From: Diploptera punctata
Taxonomy: Eukaryota > Arthropoda > Insecta > Blattodea > Blaberidae
NCBI GenBank assembly: GCA_030220185.1
Contig: JASPKZ010010275.1
Location: forward strand, 124,001 to 188,000
DNA: 64,000 nucleotides
Direction: 5' to 3'
Position numbers and translations under genes: made by a program. This document shows positions 10,867 to 21,508 of this stretch, piece after piece. The stretch's first letter is position 1, and each line of letters begins with the position of its first letter. Below the pieces are notes generated by a model that was given only the letters and a program-made list of their open reading frames with translations, was not told the DNA's origin and searched no databases.

Positions 10867-11690
10867 TATCAATAAGCTGTTAGTTTATGCTGATGATGTA
10901 GTACTACTGGCCGATAGCGAGGAGATACTAAAGGCCAACACGCACACACTATTGAGTAACACTAAGAAATTAGGACTGGAAGTAAATATCAGTAAAACTA
11001 AATATATGGTCACACGTAGAAATTCAGTATATAATGGAAATGGACAGCTAATGACAAATGAGGGAAATTTTGAGGAAGTGGCTGAATTCAAATACCTAGG
11101 AACAATAATCACAAATATGAATGAGATGCACAAAGAAATTAAACATAGGCTCAATTCTGGAAATGCGTGCTATTATGCATTGCAGAGACTCTTGATGTCC
11201 CAACTCCTTTCAAAAAACGTTAAGCTGAATACATATAAAACTATTATTCTACCAGTTATATTATATGGGTGCGAAACATGGACTCTTACTTTAAGGGAGG
11301 AAAGGAGATTACGAGTATTTGAGAATAAAGTACTTAGGAAAATTTTTGGACCAAAGAGAGATGAACAGACAGGTGAATGGAGAAGACTACATAACAATGA
11401 ACTACATGGTCTTTATAAGAAGCCAGATATAATAGGAACAGTTAAGTCTCGTAGACTGCGATGGGCAGGACATATTGCACGTATGGGGAATGAAAGACGT
11501 GCATGGAAGCTTCTTGTAGGAAAGCCAGAGGGAAAACGCCCAGTTGGTAGACCAAGAATGAGGTGTGAGAACAACATTAACTATGATTTGAGGGAAGTAG
11601 ATTATACAGGGAATGATTGGAAAGCATTAGCTCAGGATAGGGATGTATGGAGAGCTTATGTCCGCGCGGCCATGTGAGTAAGTAAGTAAG
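10866..11690 (+). mobile_element. LINE-A, 5'-truncated at the RT active site
   Basis: The frame opens upstream of the first Met: LLVYADDVVLLADS (catalytic YADD near 10885) leads straight into the 241-codon frame 10952-11677. That frame has KTKYMVTRRN, FKYLGTIITN, LYGCETWTLTLREE and the terminal WRAYVRAAM. Compared with other copies it lacks the last NLRVR codons; the tail of GTAA repeats follows immediately. It is intact across this part but lacks the endonuclease and most of the RT, so it is dead on arrival. Confidence 0.9.
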
Positions 11691-11737
<47 letters not shown>

Positions 11738-11760
11738 TAATAATAATAACAACAATAACT
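11691..11760. repeat. (AAT)n microsatellite
   Basis: Imperfect AAT repeat directly after the GTAA tail of the LINE-A copy. Confidence 0.95.
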
Positions 11761-11777
11761 AAGAATATGTGTGAACA

Positions 11778-12300
11778 TATATTTAGTTTTATTTATGTTT
11801 ACTTCCAGTCCCAATTTCTTAGTGTTACTCAATAGAGAGTGTGTGTGTATTGACCCTTACTATCTCCTGATAGTACTACATCATCAGTATACACTAACAG
11901 GTTATTAATACCATTGAGTTGTAGGCCTTTTTCATCTAAAGATTTCAATTCCAAAAGTATCCGAAAACTGTTTGCCTACACGCACTCTACTCTGTGTGCC
12001 ATTTAGACACCCAAATTCTAACCAACTTTTTTTTTTAAGAATTCCTAACTCCAGCAGGATACTATAGGCCTATAACTTCTCCCTCTTTATTGAATCGTGT
12101 GCCTTTTTGAAGTCTTCGTATAATTGATGTACAGTACCATTATATTTCCATTTCTTTTCTAAAATCTGTTATTAAAACTGATCTGTTGTAGGCCTGTTTC
12201 CTCTAAATCCACATTGATCTATTATGTCATCGATATAAGGAGTGAGCCTGCTTACTAATATATTTGTTAGATTTTGTACGAAGTTGAAAGTATCAATTAC
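11778..12300 (-). pseudogene. LINE-A-like RT fragment covering the core motifs
   Basis: Read on the minus strand, IIDQCGFRGNRPTTDQF matches the QCGFRKGRST motif, and HQLYEDFKKAHDSIKRE matches the F-DF-KA-D catalytic motif A. Next come FGCLNGTQSRVRVGKQFSD and a region near the YADD block. Many stops and shifts are present. It supplies the upstream RT part missing from the LINE-A copies nearby. Confidence 0.75.
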
Positions 12301-12891
12301 AGCTGATATAAATAATAACTTTAAACTTAAGAGGTGTAAATAAAAACATGTGACGAATATTTATATTTCGTGACAAAAATTAGTGCAGATGGAAGTCATA
12401 ATACTGAAATTAAAGGGCAAATCTGCAATATTAATTTCTTATTGGATCAGGATATAAGTTCTAAATCAAAAACATAAACATTTCATACAATAATGTAACA
12501 ATGACATATGTGCAGAAACTTGGAAATTAAAATCTAGAACAATAAGTAAATTCAATTTTGAAGAAATGGATTTTTGGAGGCATTCAGCTGCAATTCCTCG
12601 GAGAGATAAAATAAGAGCAGTGTAATTAAACAAAAGATAAATTTTCAAACTAAAATTGTGGATTTTATACAAAACAAGCAATTGAGGATTTGAATGGAAT
12701 GTGGGCAGAACTCATGTTTTGCCATTTTTCCAGTTCAATGCTATTTTAGACTCACCATATTGTAGTTGGTCAGCCAGAAAAGTTTCGTTTCGATATATCG
12801 ATTACAGCAGGTTCAGCAGCTGATTGTATCAGTTAAAATAAACAACAATGTTATGCATTTAGTTATATATCAATTGCTAATATATCAAAAC

Positions 12892-13741
12892 GTACCGTAA
12901 AACGGGGCTACTTTGACATATTTTTGAATGTTTTTAAGGTCTAACTCGTATGATTTATGCCGAAAAAATTGAATGTATGATTTATTGAACCAATTGAACC
13001 TAGACTACAAATCCCATTTGGTACTGTTCTCCCCAAATAAAAACTTAGTAGGACAACAATGAGTTTTGTTTAGGTCTGTTTTGCCCATGTGCTGGGGCTA
13101 CTTTGACATCACATTTGTTTTCACTATAATTCAAAGTAGACCCACTGTAGGTACTACATTGACACCAATTTATCTGGTTATACGTATTTTTAATGTAAAC
13201 AACCTCACTACAAATGTTTTTATGACAGAAATTTGACAAAATAAACTTAAACTTCTTTATCAATTCTGACACGCAACAGAACACAAAAAGTATTTAATTA
13301 TTGTAGTTAGACAATCATGAATTAATTAGAAAACATGCATTTTTGAAACAACAGTAGAAAATAAAAAAAAACAGATTTTCACATCTCATCTTCACATAGT
13401 TCACATTCATATTGAGGATTGTTTGATCCTCTGTTACACACACCACAGACCCAGAGCTTGCATCTTACACAACAAATCAAGTCCTTACCCCTGTAAAACC
13501 GAAAAATCACAATTTTATCCTTGTTGGGAATTCATTGTTGTTGAAAGTGACACAGATGTGTCTCCAACAATTAACATTCTCTTTCAAAACAACTTAATTA
13601 TTCGTGCGCCTTCAAGGAAATGTCTACACCATTGAATTGTTGTCAAAATAGGCCAAAACACGCAAGAAATTAAAAATGTCAAAGAAGCCCCAATTCTGTC
13701 AAAGTTGCCCCTCGAGTCAAAGTAATCCCGCTTTACGGTAT
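12892..13741 (-). mobile_element. Pogo/Tc1-like DNA transposon remnant
   Basis: The inverted termini are ccgtaaaacggggctacttt at 12894 and the related inverted sequence ending gctttacggta at 13741. TA lies on both sides. The interior repeats the ggggctactttgaca phrase near 13092. The only coding remnant is a zinc-finger-like tail (13379-13492) on the minus strand. It is internally deleted. Confidence 0.6.
13379..13492 (-). pseudogene. Zinc-finger-like C-terminal tail of a transposase
   Basis: An open minus-strand frame reads KDLICCVRCKLWVCGVCNRG, then a short segment ending YECELCEDEM and a stop. The paired cysteines (C-x2-C, C-x2-C, C-x2-C) with an internal Trp resemble the PHD-like tails found at the C-terminus of some insect pogo/jerky-type transposases. 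Only the tail remains. A chance cysteine-rich frame is possible. Confidence 0.45.
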
Positions 13742-14010
13742 ATTTTTAGTTGTGCCCATATTCCATTCAAATCCTCAGTTGAAATGGTATGATCATGTAA
13801 AAAGAATGACAGAAGACAGATTCCCAAGAACAATACTAGAAGGGTGCCACTTGGTAGAAGAAGAAGAGGATGGCAAATGATAACATGAATTAATGTCGTT
13901 TTGAACAGCACGAGGGAAAAATGATTGGACGATGGGGACTGGAATGGCAAAGTGGTGTGGAGGAGAATGACAGTAGATCAATTGGGCACATGAAGATGTT
14001 GTGAAACTTG

Positions 14011-14357
14011 ATAAATAAATAAAAAATCTTGGTAATGCTCAACTTACCATGAGTTCTGTCTGTGATTCGCGACGTATTCGAAAGAAGGGCATGATGCATG
14101 CCTATACATGTTAATAAAGTCAAAGATCTTGCACGACAAACTCACGTATTAACACGACACGTATGACTCTTATCTCAGATGATGGCAAAGTTGATAAAAT
14201 GCCTGATAACACTCTATTATACACAATAAAAACATTCAAAGCGGGGTACAGTATTATCAGCTCAGAAACCTACTGCATAATCTTATGAAGTACCCACCTT
14301 AACAACATAATACAGAAAAAACTTACTCAAAGCGGAATCGAACGGGACCACATTTGT
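14011..14357. other. Unassigned intron sequence
   Basis: No gene or repeat match recognised. Confidence 0.4.
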
Positions 14358-14641
14358 TATAAAATAAAATAAGTTAAAATATACCTTCTTAGGTAAAATC
14401 CGCCGTCCTCGACTTATAAAATATGTAATATTTATGCCTGTGGGCCTTTCAGAACATCCGTTCCATCTTCAGCAGGTCACTCTTCGCTACAACATTCAGT
14501 ACGATGGTTGATGCTGCTGGTCCTAATGTGACCTGCTGAAGATGGAACGGATGTTCTGAAAGGCATAAAGATTACATACTTTATACATTGAGGACGACGG
14601 ATTTTATCTAAGAAGGTATATTTTAACTTATTTCATTTTAT
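14358..14641. mobile_element. Element F, foldback with about 115-bp arms
   Basis: The left arm (aaataaaataagttaaaata to gaacatccgttccatcttca, then gcaggtcac) is repeated inverted at 14529-14641 with few mismatches. The loop is about 45 bp. It has no coding capacity. The gaagatggaacggatgttct phrase looks like the gaagatgaac phrase of the pair at 521/914, so these may be related families. Confidence 0.75.
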
Positions 14642-16036
14642 GAGTCTCCACCTCAACGGTTTAACAATGAATTTTATTAGTATTGACCATATTTGTTTCC
14701 ACATTAGACAGAACTCCGCATTATAAAAACTAAAATTTAATAATAATCTTATATTGTAGACAACCGTATGTGTCTTTTGACGTACCTTGAATTAATTGTA
14801 GTTCCGCTGCCTTTTGAAAAGTGAAGTATAGTTTGTAGGAGCGACTTCGACGGTTTTGTTAAGCACGAAAAAAAAAAAACCCCGTTTCGTTTCAGCGTTT
14901 AAAATGCATCTTAGGCGCTTATCCTGAAAATTTAAGTATGGCAGTTTCGGTTTGCCACGCACTAACTACAACTTTCGTCCACATCCTTCGATTCCCCCCC
15001 AAATTCATTCCACATTTAGATATTTCAGCCGTATTCTAAATTAAAACCTGTTCCAGCCAACCTACATATGGCTTGAAATCGTCATTCCCGGGATTTCATT
15101 TAAGCACACAGCTAGAGCTGGACTTTGGAGCATCGGTCCGGAAATTTGGAGATTTATCTTCACTCGCCTTAACTTTTCTTCGTTTAATGAAAATGATACA
15201 TACGTTTTAGCCATCTTTTCTTCCGTATTAGTTCCGAAACGATACCTGTGAAAGATCGGTCTCAGAAAAACTGAACTAAGTTAAACGATGTACAGTTATT
15301 TGGAAAGACAAGTATTTTCGTGTTTTAAGGGGGGTTACAGTGAGGCCGAAATAAAATTTTAGGTACAGGTACTGAATCTCGACTCATCCCGGCGGCAACG
15401 AATCATTCCTTATTGTTTTATGGGCCTAACGGGAATTTGGTGAAGTGGAGAAAAATTAATTTATTATCTGTTTTTTCCCGCTTTATAAATTTCTCTGAAG
15501 AATGTGTGTAGAAAAATACCTTCCGTTTCCAGACAGATTCCGTTTTATGCAAAAAAAATTACACGGAAAATTGCTAATTTACTTTCGCCGGGAAAATAAA
15601 CCAAATCTAAAGTGACAGTCGGTGGGATCTCCTGGCTCTGAAATCCATACTTCGAACAGAGCGTCTAACAATTGTAGAAATCCACATTACGAGAAAAAAA
15701 AGGCGCAGCTTCGAATTATTCACTGATTTTCAGTTACATAAACGTTGTTACAAATCTTTGTCATTGGTTGGTTTTTGATTAAGTTTAAAGGAGTTCCAAG
15801 TGTTAGCGAATAAAGCCATAACGGCTTTATTACCCTTTTCATCTACATATTTGTGCGAAAAGTCGTTTTCTTCATGTGCCTATTTAACAAAAAAAATACA
15901 GAAACAGACTTTGTGCTGAAAGTGATTTGAGACTTTATTCAACTTTGTGTGGTTTCTGACTTCAAAGCTCTGTGCCACTGAAAGCAGGCGGTCTTCTCGC
16001 TGAATTCTAAGGAAGAGGTGAGCAATTGCAATGACT
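14642..16036. other. 1.4 kb unassigned intron sequence
   Basis: No transposon motif, long frame or internal repeat was recognised. It may be one of the few unique stretches of the intron. Confidence 0.4.
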
Positions 16037-16217
16037 ATCTAACTCATGCCCCAAATGGGAGTCAATGACCAATCGCGTTTCAATAAATTTTGTTTTACAA
16101 TCAATCACAGTCGTGTTTCACCTGGAATTTATCAAATTAAATGAAGATCCTCCTTTTTAACATTATGAATAGGCCAAACATTATTTTGCAGTGAACGACT
16201 CTCTAAGAAATACGACG
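16037..16217 (+). mobile_element. Element D, 5' fragment
   Basis: It matches the first 180 bp of element D (ctatctaactcatgccccaa through ctctaagaaatacg). The rest is absent. Confidence 0.8.
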
Positions 16218-16571
16218 ACGCCCAAGAAGTATTGGGACACCGTAGCATCCCAGACAGTGTAGAGTCTTATTTTTATGCTCTCTTTGTCCTTGGCTAAATG
16301 CAGGCAAGTTGTTTTGTCATATGATGGCATCGTAGCAAGTTACCTGGCATTTCCACCGGAGGGATCATTGTTCGGATGTTGATTTTGTCTGTCTAGACTA
16401 GAGGGCGCCACTAATAAATTTAGTGCGTCGTCTTGGGTGTTGAAGCTCCATGCGCAAGCGCCGCTTAAATGCTTGGTCGTTAGGATTGAATTTTGAATTT
16501 AGATTTGAATTTGGAAAAATTAAATTGAAGTTGAAAACGATACGATTAAAACTAATAATTTTGAATTTAGA
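16218..16571. other. Unassigned spacer before the 24-bp array
   Basis: There is a short inverted pair (cgacgacgcccaag near 16212 and cgtcgtcttgggtg near 16426). From 16490 there are gaatttagatt-like phrases that may be worn outer units of the following array. Confidence 0.4.
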
Positions 16572-18800
16572 TTGGGAATGATAATCTACTGGTGGAATCT
16601 AGCGAACCGCTCCGATATTTGTGTTAATGCTAGGGAAAACGAGAAGACGATCAAATACGATTTCGAGAAGACGAACAATCTCGAATTCGAGAAACCGAAC
16701 AATCTCGAATTCGAGAAACCGAACAATATAGATTTCCAGAAACCGAACAATCTCGAATTCGAGAAACCGAACAATCTCGAATTCGAGAAACCGAACAATA
16801 TAGATTTCCAGAAACCGAACAATCTCGAATTCGAGAAACCGAACAATCTCGAATTCGAGAAACCGAACAATATAGATTTCCAGAAACCGAACAATCTCGA
16901 ATTCGAGAAACCGAACAATCTCGAATTCGAGAAACGGAACAATCTCGAATTCGAGAAACCGAACAATCTCGAATTCGAGAAACCGAACAATATAGATTTC
17001 CAGAAACCGAACAATCTCGAATTCGAGAAACCGAACAATCTCGAATTCGAGAAACGGAACAATCTCGAATTCGAGAAACCGAACAATCTCGAAGTCGAGA
17101 AACCGAACAGTCTCGAATTCGAGAAACCGAACAATGTCGAATTCGAGAAACCTAACAATCTCGAAGTCGAGAAACCGAACAGTCTCGAATTCGAGAAACC
17201 GAACAATCTCGAATTCGAGAAACCGAACAATCTCGAAGTCGAGAAACCGAACAGTCTCGAATTCGAGAAACCGAACAATCTCGAATTCGAGAAACCGAAC
17301 AATCTCGAATTCGAGAAACCGAACAATCTCGAATTCGAGAAACCGAACAATATAGATTTCCAGAAACCGAACAATCTCGAATTCGAGAAACCGAACAATC
17401 TCGAATTCGAGAAACGGAACAATCTCGAATTCGAGAAACCGAACAATCTCGAAGTCGAGAAACCGAACAGTCTCGAATTCGAGAAACCGAACAATGTCGA
17501 ATTCGAGAAACCTAACAATCTCGAATTCGAGAAACGGAACAATCTCGAATTCGAGAAACCGAACAATCTCGAATTCGAGAGACCGAACAATATAGATTTC
17601 CAGAAACCGAACAATCTCGAATTCGAGAAACCGAACAATCTCGAATTCGAGAAACGGAACAATCTCGAATTCGAGAAACCGAACAATCTCGAAGTCGAGA
17701 AACCGAACAGTCTCGAATTCGAGAAACCGAACAATGTCGAATTCGAGAAACCTAACAATCTCGAATTCGAGAAACGGAACAATCTCGAATTCGAGAAACC
17801 GAACAATCTCGAATTCGAGAGACCGAACAATATAGATTTCCAGAAACCGAACAATCTCGAATTCGAGAAACCGAACAATCTCGAATTCGAGAAACGGAAC
17901 AATCTCGAATTCGAGAAACCGAACAATCTCGAAGTCGAGAAACCGAACAGTCTCGAATTCGAGAAACCGAACAATGTCGAATTCGAGAAACCTAACAATC
18001 TCGAATTCGAGAAACCTGACAATCTCGAATTCGAGAAACCGAACAATCTCGAATTCGAGAAACCGAACAATCTCGAATTCGAGAAACCGAACAGTCTCGA
18101 ATTCGAGAAACCGAACAATGTCGAATTCGAGAAACCTAACAATCTCGAATTCGAGAAACCGAACAATCTCGAATTCGAGAAACCGAACAATCTCGAATTC
18201 GAGAAACCGAACAATCTCGAATTCGAGAAACCGAACAATCTCGAATTCGAGAAACCGAACAATATAGATTTCCAGAAACCGAACAATCTCGAATTCGAGA
18301 AACCGAACAATCTCGAATTCGAGAAACGGAACAATCTCGAATTCGAGAAACCGAACAATCTCGAAGTCGAGAAACCGAACAGTCTCGAATTCGAGAAACC
18401 GAACAATGTCGAATTCGAGAAACCTAACAATCTCGAATTCGAGAAACGGAACAATCTCGAATTCGAGAAACCGAACAATCTCGAATTCGAGAGACCGAAC
18501 AATATAGATTTCCAGAAACCGAACAATCTCGAATTCGAGAAACCGAACAATCTCGAATTCGAGAAACGGAACAATCTCGAATTCGAGAAACCGAACAATC
18601 TCGAAGTCGAGAAACCGAACAGTCTCGAATTCGAGAAACCGAACAATGTCGAATTCGAGAAACCTAACAATCTCGAATTCGAGAAACCTGACAATCTCGA
18701 ATTCGAGAAACCGAACAATCTCGAATTCGAGAAACCGAACAATCTCGAATTCGAGAAACCGAACAACCTCGAATTCGAGAAACCGAACAGTCTCGAATAG
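16572..18800 (+). CDS. 742-codon open frame of 8-residue repeats, doubtful gene
   Basis: The frame starts MGMIIYWWNLANRSD and from about residue 24 is about 90 repeats of NNLEFEKP with variants NNIDFQKP, NNLEFEKR, NNLEVEKP, NSLEFEKP, NNVEFEKP and NNLEFERP. It ends at a TAG at 18798-18800. AATAAA occurs at about 18826. The 24-bp period is a multiple of three and the monomer has no stop, so two minus-strand frames are open over the same stretch. Most unit variants change the amino acid (L to V, F to V, P to R, N to S, N to D, K to R), which argues against selection for a protein. No promoter or splice context is visible. I regard a translated protein as possible but unproven; a stop-free satellite is the simpler reading. 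Confidence 0.3.
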   Translation: MGMIIYWWNLANRSDICVNARENEKTIKYDFEKTNNLEFEKPNNLEFEKPNNIDFQKPNNLEFEKPNNLEFEKPNNIDFQKPNNLEFEKPNNLEFEKPNNIDFQKPNNLEFEKPNNLEFEKRNNLEFEKPNNLEFEKPNNIDFQKPNNLEFEKPNNLEFEKRNNLEFEKPNNLEVEKPNSLEFEKPNNVEFEKPNNLEVEKPNSLEFEKPNNLEFEKPNNLEVEKPNSLEFEKPNNLEFEKPNNLEFEKPNNLEFEKPNNIDFQKPNNLEFEKPNNLEFEKRNNLEFEKPNNLEVEKPNSLEFEKPNNVEFEKPNNLEFEKRNNLEFEKPNNLEFERPNNIDFQKPNNLEFEKPNNLEFEKRNNLEFEKPNNLEVEKPNSLEFEKPNNVEFEKPNNLEFEKRNNLEFEKPNNLEFERPNNIDFQKPNNLEFEKPNNLEFEKRNNLEFEKPNNLEVEKPNSLEFEKPNNVEFEKPNNLEFEKPDNLEFEKPNNLEFEKPNNLEFEKPNSLEFEKPNNVEFEKPNNLEFEKPNNLEFEKPNNLEFEKPNNLEFEKPNNLEFEKPNNIDFQKPNNLEFEKPNNLEFEKRNNLEFEKPNNLEVEKPNSLEFEKPNNVEFEKPNNLEFEKRNNLEFEKPNNLEFERPNNIDFQKPNNLEFEKPNNLEFEKRNNLEFEKPNNLEVEKPNSLEFEKPNNVEFEKPNNLEFEKPDNLEFEKPNNLEFEKPNNLEFEKPNNLEFEKPNSLE
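16626..18800 (+). repeat. 24-bp tandem array, about 90 units, with higher-order repeats
   Basis: The monomer is aaaccgaacaat followed by ctcgaattcgag. Each standard unit holds a 12-bp perfect palindrome centred on GAATTC. A higher-order unit of ten monomers (240 bp) is visible: 17461-17700 and 17701-17940 are identical, and the same order returns near 18133 onward. The left edge (16626-16680) is diverged, as expected for a homogenised array. Confidence 0.97.
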
Positions 18801-18942
18801 AAGCATTGTATTGTGGAATATTCCTAAATAAAAAGATATTACTATTTTTCTTTCTTATCCTCGTCAGCTTTATATTGTGTAAGTCTATATCTATTATGTA
18901 TTTGACAACATAATATGTAACCATTTACTTAATCTATTTACA

Positions 18943-19497
18943 GTACACTGAGCAACAAAAAATATTTCTTTTTTGTCTCAGGAAGGAAAATATGTGATTC
19001 TGATAGTATTTTTTCTCCTGAATTCTAATATGATATCGCTTTTTCTCCATCTCGCAAGGTTTCCGAGAGACATGCATTTGTAATTTGAAACACTTTAATA
19101 TTCTCTACATTCGTAACTACACAATATTTGAATATTCGGACTCGCCTAGAAATTAAGAAATGACGATTTTCTGCTATATTTCGCCTGTGAAGCATCCCTC
19201 TTGATGGTCCAACAATAATCGGCCAGCGTATTAGGATTCCATTTGCCTTGATATCTCTTTTCCATAGCTGAAATCTCCTGAGTTAGCTCGTTTGGTTTTA
19301 TTTTACAATGGACAAATGGACGAAAAACGTTTATTTAAAAATAAGTATTTAAATCCATTAATTGAAATTGAAATAAAAAAAAACTGTGGGTGATGGAGAA
19401 ATTCCGAATACATATTTGAAAACACGATAAAAAAAACTGCATTAAGTACAGCTATTGGTATTCATGAGACAAAAATCATGTTGGCCTGTGTTACAGG
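18943..19497 (-). mobile_element. CACTG-ended element, copy 1
   Basis: The left terminus reads cactgagcaacaaaaaa. The right end is the inverted relative (atgttggcctgtg). A second copy lies at 60215-61341, and an isolated end at 45828-45905. Between the ends lies a short coding remnant on the minus strand (19146-19340). The superfamily is not assigned; CACT-type ends are typical of CMC/Chapaev-like elements, but no transposase core is visible. Confidence 0.55.
19146..19340 (-). pseudogene. Conserved C-terminal peptide inside the CACTG element
   Basis: The frame reads RPFVHCKIKPNELTQEISAM, then EKRYQGKWNPNTLADYCW, then TIKRDASQAKYSRKSSFLNF and a stop. The copy at 60370-60560 encodes the same peptide but has lost a few bases after TIKR, shifting the frame. 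Similarity of the protein between two diverged copies suggests a former real gene. I do not know its function. Confidence 0.5.
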
Positions 19498-19502
19498 TCA
19501 TT

Positions 19503-19617
<115 letters not shown>

Positions 19618-19765
19618 TTACCCTTGTTAACCTTATATCGTGTAGACTATATCTATTACGTATTATTAATCATAATTGTTATTATGTGTATAAATTAACC
19701 CTGGTGAAGTGGAAGAGAAGACCTTACGGTCTTTATTCCATCAGGTAAAATAAATAAAATAAATA
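19618..19765 (+). mobile_element. 3' end of a CR1/jockey-like LINE
   Basis: The phrase ggtgaagtggaagagaag, followed by a short palindromic accttacggtctt and an (aaataa)n tail, recurs in both orientations near 30870, 59140 and 62850. At 59103-59756 the same end follows a WNSLPP-type RT C-terminus, which identifies the family. Confidence 0.65.
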
Positions 19766-19873
19766 AAACCTGGGTTTGCCAATTAGGAAGCCAGTATGAT
19801 GCTCACTATCTCAAATCATGATTCTTCTTCTTCTTCTTCATCCCTAACTCGCTCTCATTATAGAATATGGGGA

Positions 19874-19893
19874 TCACACACACACACACACAC
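19874..19893. repeat. (CA)n microsatellite
   Basis: About 20 bp of CA repeat. Confidence 0.9.
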
Positions 19894-19924
19894 TCGGACG
19901 ATATACATAAATTAAAATATTTCA

Positions 19925-20962
19925 CTCACTTCAACAACTCTTGAATGTCTTCAAAGGACACACAAAAAAACTGTCAAATTAACTTGTTTCAAAACAACAC
20001 TTTAAAAAACTCTGAAATGTCTTGGAAAGGACATATAAAAAAACTGTCAAATTAACTTGTTTCAAAACAACACTTTAAAAAACTCTGAAATGTCTTGGAA
20101 AGGACATATAAAAAACTGTCAAATTAACTTGTTTCAAAACAACACTTTAAAAAACTCTGAAATGTCTTGGAAAGGACATATAAAAAAACTGTCAAATTAA
20201 CTTGTTTCAAAACAACACTTTAAAAAACTCTGAAATGTCTTGGAAAGGACATATAAAAAAACTGTCAAATTAACTTGTTTCAAAACAAAACTTTAAGAAA
20301 ACTTTGGAATGTCTTGAAAAGGACATATAAAAAACTGTCAAATTAACTTGTTTCAAAACAACACTTTCAGAAAACTCTGAAATGTCTTGGAAAGGACATA
20401 TAAAAAAACTGTCAAATTAACTTGTTTCAAAACAAAACTTTAAGAAAACTTTGGAATGTCTTGAAAAGGACATATAAAAAACTGTCAAATTAACTTGTTT
20501 CAAAACAACATTTTCAGAATACTCTGGAATGTCTTCAAAAGGACATATAAACAAAACAAAAAAACTGTCAAATTAACTTTAAAAAAACTGTCAAATTTAA
20601 CTTGTTTCAAAACAACACTTTAAAAAACTCTGAAATGTCTTAGAAAGGACATATAAAAAACTGTCAAATTAACTTGTTTCAAAACAAAACTTTAAGAAAA
20701 CTCTGGAATGTCTTGAAAAGGACATATAAAAAACTGTCAAACTAACTTGTTTTAAAATAACACTTTAAGAAAACTCTGGAATGTCTTCAAAAGGACATAT
20801 AAAACAAAACAAAAAAACTGTCAAATTAATTTAAAAAATACTGTCAAATTAACTTGTTTCAAAACTACACTTTAAGAAAACTCTGGAATGTCTTGAAAAG
20901 GACATAAAACAAAACAAAAAACTGTAAAATTAATTTGTTTCAAAACAACACTTTAAGAAAGA
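19925..20962. repeat. 72-bp tandem array
   Basis: About 13 units of the form aaactgtcaaattaacttgt, then a ttcaaaacaacactttaa block, a gaaatgtcttggaaag block and gacatataa. Units in the left half (19960-20280) are nearly identical; those to the right differ more and some are shortened. No terminal-repeat element was recognised around it. Confidence 0.95.
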
Positions 20963-21325
20963 CTGTGTCAACAATTGACACACGCAAGTGCACCGTAAAG
21001 ACTGAACCAACAGCGCGCTGAACGGTTGTAAATTACTTGCTGATAACTTCACGTGTTATCTATGTATTATTGCGCGGAGCAGCCAATTGCCTGCGATAAT
21101 GTTATCGTACGAAATAATTATACAGCAATAAATAAAGAAAATTACACATGAGTGCATGCTATGTTGAATGACTCATTTGTCTTCCTAAAACATATGGGCG
21201 TGCTTCTATTTTCTCATCTTTTCTGTTTGCACCTGACTCATGTACAGTCAACTTGAAAACCAGCTGCTATATTTTTACGCTCATTCATTAAGGGGAACGT
21301 ATAAATAAATTATATTTAGAAAATG
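20963..21325. other. Unassigned spacer
   Basis: No gene is seen. A short inverted pair occurs at ttgcgcggagcag and neighbouring bases, but it is weak. Confidence 0.4.
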
Positions 21326-21508
21326 GAAAGTTTTACAAAGTATTGGCAGTTCCATTTCTAATCTATGGATGTGAAACCTGGACATTAACAAAGGCAGATA
21401 GTAAACAAATAGAGGCTGCTGAAATGAAGATGTTGAGATCAATAGCAGGATACCAAAGGACCGATAAAAAGAAAAACGAAGATATAAGAACAGAACTTAA
21501 TATATTTA

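Larger units (their letters stand above)
12687..13774. mobile_element. TIR element inserted in a LINE
   Basis: The termini ggatttgaatggaatgtggg (left) and the near-complement at 13753-13774 are inverted repeats of about 22 bp. A ca(a/g)ttga duplication of 7-8 bp flanks them, as expected for hAT-type insertions. Most of the interior is a second element (12892-13741). The class is inferred from TSD length only. Confidence 0.55.
12440..14010 (+). pseudogene. LINE C-terminus split by a TIR element
   Basis: The left part encodes EMDFWRHSAAIPRRDKIR and a broken DFIQNKQL (to about 12686). The right part resumes at about 13775 with KWYDHVKRMTEDRFPRTI and a degraded basic tail. The same order (EMDFLRRAARCSKLD, then DYIQYKQLNCYGHLRRM) is continuous at 51429-51600, so the gap is an insertion. 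Confidence 0.7.

Noticed and set aside
16586..18806. Two long minus-strand open frames (726 and 735 codons) over the 24-bp array
   Set aside because: They are forced by the stop-free 24-bp monomer read backwards and carry no independent gene signal.
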